Origin: Sacculina carcini
Lineage: Eukaryota > Arthropoda > Thecostraca > Sacculinidae
Length of the DNA: 64,000 bases
Direction of reading: 5' to 3'
Assembly (NCBI GenBank): GCA_916048095.2
Contig: OU696582.1
Location: 3,974,001 to 4,038,000 of the forward strand
The translations under genes were made by a program, and so were the position numbers. This document shows positions 11,285-21,404 of the stretch, in pieces. The notes below the pieces were generated by a model. That model ran no database searches and was not told the DNA's origin. It worked only from the letters and a program-made list of their open reading frames with translations. Each line of letters opens with the position of its first letter. Position 1 is the stretch's first letter.

Positions 11285-14200
11285 AATTAAACTGTACCCA
11301 ATAAAACCACACCATCCATGCCTGGAGCTAATATGATGCATTCTTAATTGTGATTGGGCTTCAGTGAAATTTAATCGGTGTATATTCCTGTGTAATCGCA
11401 AGTGCGCATAATAGCTGTCAAATTGATAATATGTGCTTTTGACTTTACACCGCCGTAACTTCCTTCAGATACACTTTGGAAAATTACAAATTATACGTAT
11501 TGTAGAAAACAAGATTTCTAGCACGATGGTATAATTTATTTTTATGTGTTACAAATAGTTACTGAGAAATAGTAGAAAAAGGAATTAATTTCAGTCGCCC
11601 TGTGTTCAAGTGCAATTCTGGATGTATTTGAAAATTTTGCCAGTTTTACACGTTTTTTGTATCATTTGTGGGTATAAATTATAGCTTATCTTGTAGAACA
11701 CAAAATTATCTACACAGTAGTATATTCCTGTGTAATCGCAAGTGCGCATAATAGCTGTCAAATTGGCAATATGTCCTTTTGACTTTACACCACCGAAACT
11801 TCCTTCAGATACACTTTGGAAAATTACAAATTATACCGTATTGTAGAAAACAAGATTTCTAGCACGATGGTATAATTTATTTTTATGTGTAACAAATATT
11901 TACTGAGAAATAGTAGAAAAATGAATAAATTTTAGTCGCCCGGTGTTCAAGTGTAATTTTGGATGTAATTGAGAATTTTGCCAATTTTACACGTTTTTTG
12001 TATCATTTGTGGGTATAAATTATAACTTATATTGTAGAACACAAAATTCTCTACACAGTAGTATATTCCTGTGTAATCGAAAGTGCGTAAATTGTGATTG
12101 GACTTCAGTGAAATTAAATCAGTGTATATTCATGTGTAATCGCAAGTGCGCATAATAGCTGTCAAATTGGCAACATGACATTTTGACTTTACACCGCCGT
12201 AACATCCTTTAGATACCTTTTGGAAAATTAAAAAGTATACCGTATTGTAGAAAACAAAATTTCTAGCACGATGGTATAATTCATTTTAATGTGTGACAAT
12301 TAGTTTTTGAGAAATAGGTAGAAAAATGAATTAATTTTAGTCATCCGGTGTTCAAGTGTAATTTTGGATGTATTTGCGAATTTTGCCAATTTTACACGTT
12401 TTTTGTACCATTTGTGGGTATAAATTATAACTTATCTTGTAGAACACAAAATTATCTACACAGTAGTATATTCCTGTGTAATCGCAAGTGCGCATAATAG
12501 CTGTCAAATTGGTAATATATGCTTTTGACTTTACACCGCCGTAACTTCCTTCAGATACACTTTGGAAAATTACAAATTATACCGTATAGTAGAAAACAAG
12601 ATTTCTAGCACGATGGTATAATTTATTTTTATGTGTAACAAATAGTCACTGAGAAATAGTAGAAAAATGAATTAACTTTATCGCCCGGTGCTCAAGTGCA
12701 ATTTTGGATGTAATTGAGAATTTTGCCAATTTTACACGTTTTTTGTATCATTTGTGGGTATAAATTATAGCTTATCTTGTAGAACACAAAATTATCTACA
12801 CAGTAGTATATTCCTGTGTAATCGCAAGTGCGTAAATTGTGACTGGACTTCAGTGAAATTAAATCAGTGTATATTCATGTGTGCATATTAGCTGTCAAAT
12901 TGGCAATATGTCCTTTTGAATTTACACCGCCGTAACTTCCTTCAGATACACTTTGGAAAATTACAAATTATACCGTATTGTAGAAAACAAGATTTCTAGC
13001 ACGATGGTATAAATTATTTTTATGTGTAACAAATAGTCACTGAGAAATAGTAGAAAAATGAATTAACTTTAGTCGCCCGGTGCTCAAGTGCTATTTTGGA
13101 TGTAATTGAGAATTTTGCCAATTTTACACGTTTTTTGTATCATTTGTGGGTATAAATTATAGCTTATCTTGTAGAACACAAAATTATCTACACAGTAGTA
13201 TATTCCTGTGTAATCGCAAGTGCGTAAATTGTGACTGGACTTCAGTGAAATTAAATCAGTGTATATTCATGTGTGCATATTAGCTGTCAAATTGGCAATA
13301 TGTCCTTTTGAATTTACACCGCCGTAACTTCCTTCAGATACACTTTGGAAAATTACAAATTATACCGTATTGTAGAAAACAAGATTTCTAGCACGATGGT
13401 ATAATTGATTTTTATGTGTAACAAATAGTTACTGAGAAATAATAGAAAAATTAATAAATTTCAGTCGCCCGGTGTTCAAGTACAATTTTGTATGTATTTA
13501 AGAATTTTGCCAATTTTACACGTTTTTTGTATCATTTGTGGGTATAAATTATAACTTTTCTTGTAGAACACAAAAGTATCTACACAATAGTATATTCCTG
13601 TGTAATCGCAAGTGCGTATAATAGCTGTCAAATTGGTAATATGTGCTTTTGACTTTACACCGCCGTAACTTCCTTCAGATACACTTTGGAAAATTACAAA
13701 TTATACGGTATTGTAGAAAACAAGATTTCTAGCACGATGGTATAATTTATTTTTATATATAACAAATATTTACTGAGAAATAGTAGAAAAATGAATAAAT
13801 TTTAGTCGCCCGGTGTTCAAGTGTAATTTTGGATGTAATTGAGAATTTTGCCAATTTTACACGTTTTTTGTATCATTTGTGGGTATAAATTATAACTTTT
13901 CTTGTAGAACACAAAAGTATCTACACAATAGTATATTCCTGTGTAATCGCAAGTGCGTATAATAGCTGTCAAATTGGTAATATGTGCTTTTGACTTTACA
14001 CCGCCGTAACTTCCTTCAGATACACTTTGGAAAATTACAAATTATACGGTATTGTAGAAAACAAAATTTCTAGCACGATGGTATAATTCATTTTAATGTG
14101 TAACAATTAGTTTTTGAGAAATAGTAGAAAAATGAATTAATTTTAGTAGCCCGGTGTTCAAGTGTAATTTTGGATGTATTTGATAATTTTGCCAATTTTA

Positions 14201-14960
14201 CACGTTTTTTGTATCATTTGTGGGTATAAATTAAAATATTTCTTGTAGAACACAAAATTTTCTACACAATAGTATACTTTTTATAGCTGTAACTCTGCTG
14301 GTTTATGAGGAATAGATAGGGGAATATTGACCAAAATATTCGCGTTTTTAGTGCTAATTTTGCCTTTTTGACTTTGTCATTTTGACTTTACACCGCCGTA
14401 ACTTTTTTTTAATACACTCTGGAAAATTAAAAAGTATACCGTGCTGTAGAAAGTAAAATTCCCAGCTTGATGGTAATATTTATTTAGATGTGTCATAGTT
14501 AGTTTCTGAGAAATAGAGAAAAGAGTATAGAAAATCGGACGCGTGGAGTTTAAATAATATTTTGAATGTAGACTGAAATTTGGTCATTTTTACATATTTT
14601 ATATTTAATTTTTGGATATGAATTATAGCCTACCAAGTATAAAGTAATATTTTCTACACAGTGGTATAATTTGTTTGGCTGTACTATTTCTGGTTTATGA
14701 GGAGTAGATGGCGGAACAATGACCAAAATTTTCGCATTTTTCAGGGTTCATTTTGTATTTTCACCGCAATACTTTTTTTTTATTTTATTTTTAAAATTTG
14801 AAATTTTTCCTATTGTGTAGACAAGCAAATTTCCAACGTGATGGTATAAATTGTTAGCTTGTAGGCCGAGTGGTTACCGAGTAGCAGCTTGCAGAAAATG
14901 GACCAATGAGGGTGGGACAGACAAACACACACACACAGACAGAGGATCTATTTTATATAT
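11285..14960. repeat. Satellite A array (about nine units)
   Basis: The landmark TTACACCGCC recurs near 11444, 11785, 12189, 12531, 12922, 13314, 13655, 13997 and 14389. Spacings are about 341-342 or 391-404 bp. Long units carry an extra linker around GTGACTGGACTTCAGTG. Each unit contains two related half-units, TTGTAGAAAACAAGATTTC with GATGGTATAAT, and TTGTAGAACACAAAATTATC with AGTAGTATA. The array closes with the terminal variant and a CA/CAGA tract. No gene. Confidence 0.85.
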
Positions 14961-17645
14961 ATAGATACTAGCATTAAAACCCGCCCGTTGTGCGGAACAA
15001 TTCATAAAAATATTGCAAATTAAAAATAAATAAGGCAAACTCATGAAAACCTTAATCAATTAAAAAGTCTAAATTTCATTATTTTTAATTTTATTTTGAC
15101 AAAATATTTTCACTCAACCCGCCTCATATTTAAACCCGCCCGACGTGAGGAATAATTCAGAACTCGAACACCATCCGTTCTGGTTCTTGAAGTCAAATCC
15201 ATTAGTTTTGTATATGAATTCATTCTATACGGTGAAATTGAACGTTTTATTGCTGCCCGCGGGACATTTTTATTTCATAAAAATGAGCCATCGCTTCGTT
15301 TGCGTTTCAAGCCCCTGATCATTGAACCAGCGAACCATGAACCAGCGCAATTATGTCACCTCATATTCAAGCATACATACACAGACAGACAGATAATTTC
15401 TTCTTTATGTATATATATAGCATTAAAACCCGCCCGTTGTGCGGAGCAATTCATAACATGAAATTCATATTCAATTCATAAAAAAATATGGAAAAATAAA
15501 AATGAAATAGGGTACACTCATAAAAATATTAATCAATTGAAAATTATAAGTTTAATTATTTTTATTTCGACAAAATATTTCCCCTCAGTCCGCCTGAGTT
15601 ATTTTTTAACCCGCCCGTCGTGCTGAATAATTCAGAACTCGAACACGATCCATTCTTCATCTTGAAGTCAAATCCATTGGTTTTGTGTATGGATTAATTC
15701 TACAGGGTAAATTGAACGTTCTATTGTCTATAGTTGCTGCCCGCGGAGCATTTTTATTTTTTTTAAATACCTTTTATTAAATGAACCATTTGAAAAAAAT
15801 GAACTAAAAAATGGAAACAGTTTTTTTAAACCCGCCCGTCGTGCGGAACAATTCATACAATAAAATTCATATTTGAAGTCAAATCCATTGGTTTTGTGTA
15901 TGGATTAATTCTACAGGGAAAATTGAACATTCTATTGTCTATAGTTGCTGCCCGCGGAACATTTTTATTTTTTAAAAAAATTACCTTTTTTTTAATGAAC
16001 CATTTGAAAAAATGATCTAAAAACACTTTTTTAAACCCACCCGTCGTGCGGAACAATTCATACAATAAAATTCATATCAAATCCATAAAATATAATGAAT
16101 TCAAATTGAAAACCAAAAAATGTAACCTATACATATCTTAACCAATAGAAAAGTCTAAATGTGAATATTTTTGTTCTTATCTTGACAAATATTATCCCTC
16201 AACCTGCCTGATATAGAAATCTGCCCGTCGTGTGGTATAATTCAGAACACAAACACGAAACAAACAATGAAAGATGATGAAATCTTTTCATCAGAATGTT
16301 TCCAAACTATATTTATTACTTAACATCATTCCCCAATATCATTTGCTTAAGTACTATTTCACTTTTACCGCTATAATATTTATTGCTAAAATTTATATAT
16401 TTTCCGCTATCATTAAAACCCAATATAACCTGAGTCAAACCTACCCAACCCAACCCAACATCCAATCTTGACCGCTCTCAGCCTAGTCTGAGGTGATTTA
16501 ACTTATTAGTTTGTGATCACAAAATATACTGATGCGATCATAATTTGTAATCAGAAGACTGAGATTATCTACCCCAGGGGTCCCAAACACGCGTCCCACC
16601 AATACTTTTCTCTTAACCCGCCAATATAGTATCGGGACCAAACTGTAAGGCAGCTAAATTCACATTTGTTGCATAATGCGATATAATTATACACCATTAT
16701 CATATTATCTCATAATTCCCGGCTAATGCTTCCACTAATGCATCATATTCATACAGTTGTTATTTTTTGGATTACACCGATATTAAAGCCCTTGATATTA
16801 CAGCCGATATTATATTATGCAATCTATATTCTGCTACGTATTATTCCTAATACATATATAATATCATCAGATCGCAAAATATATTTAAAGGTTCACATCA
16901 TTCTCCAAAATCATTTGCTTAAGAGCTATTCTACATTTAGCGCTAGAATATTTACTGCTAGCAAAATATCATATACCTCGCTATCATTTAAACCCACTCT
17001 TTATAGATACATTTAAGCCCGCCCGTCGTGCGGAACAGTTAATAAAATATAATTAATATTCAATTCACAAAAAAAATTAGTGAAAATTGAAAAAGAAAAA
17101 CAAACCCATAGGAATGTTTAGCCAATATAAAAGTCTAAATGTGAAATTTATGTTTCAATTTAGAAAACATGTTTTTCCACAACCCGCCTCATATTTAAAG
17201 CTGCCCGTCGTGCGGAATAATTCAGAACTCAAACACGACACAAACACAAAGAAAATTGATGAAAAACGACCAACAGAAAAAGTGAAATTTGTAAATTCTT
17301 GTTTTAATTATTGACGATGTTTTTCCCTCAACACTGCTCAAATTCACACCCGTCCTTCGTGTGTAGTAATTCAGACGTGTAACACTATCAAAACAATGAA
17401 ACATCTCTATAATTCCAGATTAATGCTTCCTCTAAAACAGCATATGCATATACTTGGCATTGCATGATATTACAACCCGTATCCTTATGCAACTCAAGCG
17501 TATGCAGCTTGAAATTAAACCAATTAAATTACACAGTAAAATTCAGTAGCTTACTTTGTTCCAAGTAGCATTTTACCCGCCCGTCGTGCGGAACATTTGA
17601 TGTGTAAATATTGAGGACAATAAAGACTTTCTATTCAGTATAGTT
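14961..17645. repeat. Repeat block B3
   Basis: Starts GCATTAAAACCCGCCCGTTGT after a TATATATA run, as B blocks usually do. It contains the same subsegments as B2, diverged by substitutions and indels. Around 16336-16370 lies the uninterrupted paralogue of the target site of element 2. No coding gene recognised. Confidence 0.8.
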
Positions 17646-19530
17646 AATTAATTAAACTGTACGCAAAAAAACCACACCATCCATGCTTGGAGATAATATG
17701 ATGCATTCTTAACTGTGATTGGGCTTCAGTGAAATTTAATCGGTGTATATTCCTGTGTAATCGCAAGTGCGCATAATAGCTGTCAAATTGGCAATATGTC
17801 CTTTTGACTTTACACCGCCGTAACTTCCTACAGATACCCTTTGGAAAATTACAAATTATACCGTATTGTAGAAAACAAGATTTCTAGCACGATGGTATAA
17901 TTTATTTTCATGTATAACAAATAGTTATTGAGAAATAGTAGAAAAATGAATTAATTTTAGTCGCCCGGTGTTCAAGTGTAATTTTGGATGTATTTGAGAA
18001 TTTTGCCAATTTTACACGTTTTTGTACCATTTGTGGGTATAAATTATAGCTTATATTGTAGAACACAAAATTCTATACACAATAGTATATTCCTGTGTAA
18101 TCGCAAGTGCGTAAATTGTGATTGGACTTCAGTGAAATTAAATCAGTGTATATTCATGTGTAATCGCAAGTGCGCATAATAGCTGTCAAATTGGCAACAT
18201 GACATTTTGACTTTACATCGCCGTAACTTCCTTTAGATACACTTTGGAAAATTAAAAATTATACCGTATTGTAGAAAACAAAATTTCTAGCACGATGGTA
18301 TAATTTATTTTCACGTTTAACAAATAGTTACTGATAAATAGTAGAAAAATGAATAAATTTTAGTCGCCCGGTGTTCAAGTGTAATTTTGGATGTATTTGA
18401 CAATTTTGACAATTTTACACGTTTTTTGTATCTTTTGTGGGTATAAATTATAGCTTATCTTGTAGAACACAAAATTATCCACACAGTAGTATATTCCTGT
18501 GTAATCGCAAGTGCGCATAATAGCTGTCAAATTGGCAATATGTCCTTTTGAATTTACACCGCCGTAACTGCCTTCAGATACACTTTGGAAAATAAAAAAT
18601 TATACCGTATTGTAGACAATAAGATTTCCAGCACAATGGTATAATTTATTTTTATGTGTGACAAATAGTCACTGAGAAATAGTAGAAAAATTAATTAATT
18701 TTAGTCGCCCGGTGTTCAAGTGTAATTTTGGATGTATTTGAGAATTTTGCCAATTTTACGTTTTTGGTAACATTTGTGGGTATAAATTAGAATATTTCTT
18801 GTAGAACACAAAATTCTCTACACAATAGTATAATTCTATAGCTGTAACTCTGCTGGTTTATGAGGAATAGATAGGGGAATATTGACCAAAATATTCGCGT
18901 TATTAGTGCTAATTTTGCCTTTTTGACTTTGTCATTTTGACTTCACACCGCCATAACATTTTTCTAATACACTTTGGAAAATTAAAAATTATACCGTGCT
19001 GTAGAAAACAAAATTCCCAGCATGATGGTAATATTTATTTAGATGTGTCATAGTTAGTTGCTGAGAAATAGAGAAAAAAGTATAGAAAATCGGACGCGTC
19101 GAGCTTAAATATAATTATGAATGTAGACTGAAATTTTGTCATTTTTACATATTTTATATTTAATTTTTGGATATGAATTATAGCCTACCGAGTAGAACAG
19201 AATATTTTCTACACAGTGGTATAATTTGTTTGGCTGTACCATTTCTGGTTTATGAGGAGTAGATGTAGGAATATTGACCAAAATTTTCGCATTTTTCAGG
19301 GTTCATTTTGTCTTTTCACCGCGATAACTTTTTTTGGTTTCATTTTTAAAATTTGAAATTTATCCTATCGTGTAGACAAGAAAATTTCCAGCGTAATGGT
19401 ATAAATTTTTGGCGGGTGCATTAAGTGGTTACCGAGTAGCAGCTTGCTGAAAATGTGACCAAGGAGGGTGGGACAGATAAACACACAGACAGACAGACAG
19501 ACAGACAGAGGATCTCTTTTATATATATAG
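17646..19530. repeat. Satellite A array
   Basis: A landmarks at about 17810, 18215, 18552 and 18943, ending in the terminal variant and an ACAGACAGACAGA tract at 19485-19508. Near-identical copy at 39141-41025. Confidence 0.8.
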
Positions 19531-21170
19531 ATATACTAGCATTAAAACCCGCCCGTTGTGCGGAAGAATTCATAAAAATATTGCAAATTAAAAATAAATA
19601 AGGCAAACTCATAAAAACCTTAATCAATTAAAAAGTCTAAATTTCATTATTTTTAATTTACATTTTGACAAAATATTTTCACTCAGCCCGCCTCATATTT
19701 AAACCCGGCCGACGTGCGGAATAATTCAGAACTCGAACACCATCCGTTCTGGTTCTTGAAGTCAAATCCATTAGTTTTGTATATGAATTCATTCTACACG
19801 GTGAAATTGAACGTTTTATTGCTGCCCGCGGGACATTTTTATTTCATAAAAATGAGCCATCGCTTCGTTTGCGTTTGAAGCCCCTGATCATTGAACCAGC
19901 GAACCATGAACCAGCGCAATTATGTCACCTCATATTCAAGCATACATACACAGACAGACAGATAATTTCTTCTTTATGTATATATATAGCATTAAAACCG
20001 CATTAAAACCCGCCCGTTGTGCGGAACAATTCATAAAAATATTGCAAATTAAAAATAAATAAGGCAAACTCATGAAGACCTTAATCAATTAAAAAGTCTA
20101 AATTTCATTATTTTTAATTTTATTTTGACAAAATATTTTCACTCAACCCGCCTCATATTTAAACCCGCCCGACGTGAGGAAAAATTCAGAACTCGAACAC
20201 CATCCGTTCTGGTTCTTGAAGTCAAATCCATTAGTTTTGTATATGAATTCATTCTATACGGTGAAATTGAACGTTTTATTGCTGCCCGCGGGACATTTTT
20301 ATTTCATAAAAATGAGCCATCGCTTCGTTTGCGTTTGAAGCCCCTGATAATTGAACCAGCGAACCATGAGCCAGCGCAATTATGTCACCTCATATTCAAG
20401 CATACATACACAGACAGACAGATAATTTCTTCTTTATGTATATATATAGCATTAAAACCCGCCAGTTGTGCGGAGCAATTCATAACATGAAATTCATATT
20501 CGATTCATAAAAAATATGGAAAAATAAAAATGAAATAGGGTACACTCATAAAAATATTAATCAATTGAAAATTATAAGTTTAATTATTTTTATTTCGACA
20601 CAATATTTCCCCTCAGTCCGCCTGAGTCATTTTTAAACCCGCCCGTCGTGCTGAATAATTCAGAACTCGAACACGATCCGTTCTGCATCTTGAAGTCAAA
20701 TCCATTGGTTTTGTGTATGGATTAATTCTACAGGGTAAATTGAACGTTCTATTGTCTATAGTTGCTGCCCGCGGAACATTTTTATTTAAAAAAAAAAACC
20801 TTTTTTTAAATGAACCATTTGAAAAAATGATCTAAAAACACTTTTTTAAACCCACCCGTCGTGCGGAACAATTCATACAATAAAATTCATAAAATATCCA
20901 TAAAATATAATGAATACAAATCGAAAAGCAAAAAATGTAACCTATAAATATCTTAACCAATAGAAAAGTCTAAATGTGAATATTTTTGTTCTTATTTTGA
21001 CAAATATTATCCCTCAACCCGCCAGATATATAAATCTGCCCGTCGTGTGGTATAATTCAGAACACAAACACGAAACAAACAATGAAAGATGATGAAATCT
21101 TTTCATCAGACTGTTTCCAAACTATATTTATTACTTAACATCATTCCCCAATATCATTTGCTTAAGTACT
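19531..21170. repeat. Repeat block B4, interrupted by element 2
   Basis: Contains two tandem copies (about 19540-19990 and 20010-20450) of a roughly 465-bp B subsegment. One of them keeps a chance 121-codon open frame. The block continues after the retrotransposon at 25361. The shared part of the large duplication ends at 20577. Confidence 0.75.
21166..21170. repeat. Target-site duplication of element 2 (left)
   Basis: GTACT precedes the element and is repeated at 25356-25360. The paralogue at about 16336-16370 has this sequence once (TTAAGTACTATTTCAC), which is the empty site. Confidence 0.95.
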
Positions 21171-21404
21171 TGTAAAAGCTTGTATTTAAAACACTAATGA
21201 AACGACAAAGAAATTATACACCCAAACATCAACACGTAATTACACATCAACACTAATTCACTTCCTATCTCAATAACTCTCATCCACGCAATTCCGTTAA
21301 ATTCAAATCTCCGCTCGCACTGCAAAACCAACAATAAATATACAAACATTAACATCACGTGATAAATATGTTCGTGATACGCCAAACATCAACTCATAAT
21401 TACA
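21171..21404 (-). repeat. 3' LTR of element 2 (234 bp)
   Basis: Identical by eye to 25122-25355. In the sense direction it starts TGTAATTATG and ends CTTTTACA. It has an internal duplication: the first about 27 bases (TGTAATTA..GTTGATGTTTGG) recur later in the LTR with a few changes. The pol stop codon (TAA) is LTR bases 3-5. Confidence 0.95.

Larger units (their letters stand above)
7223..20577. repeat. Large duplication, copy 1 (13.36 kb)
   Basis: This stretch is repeated at 28326-42072 in the same orientation. The offset is 21,103 bases up to the A array near 12.9 kb and 21,495 after it. The difference, 392 bases, is one extra long A unit in copy 2. Only about a dozen single-base differences or 1-bp indels were noticed by eye, for example near 7677, 8292, 9706, 10379, 12107 and 19613. 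Confidence 0.9.

Noticed and set aside
20125..20490. 121-codon open frame in block B
   Set aside because: The same segment elsewhere (near 8745, 15165, 19735) is not open, it has no recognisable domain and runs into simple repeats. Probably chance.
21194..21385. 63-codon frame inside each LTR of element 2
   Set aside because: It is present only because the LTRs are identical; hydrophobic, no family resemblance and no sign of coding selection visible.
21171..21404. Self-priming (Tf1-type) explanation for the unusual priming site
   Set aside because: The complement GGCCGGTTAGCT does not occur in the LTR, so the element's own RNA 5' end cannot pair there.
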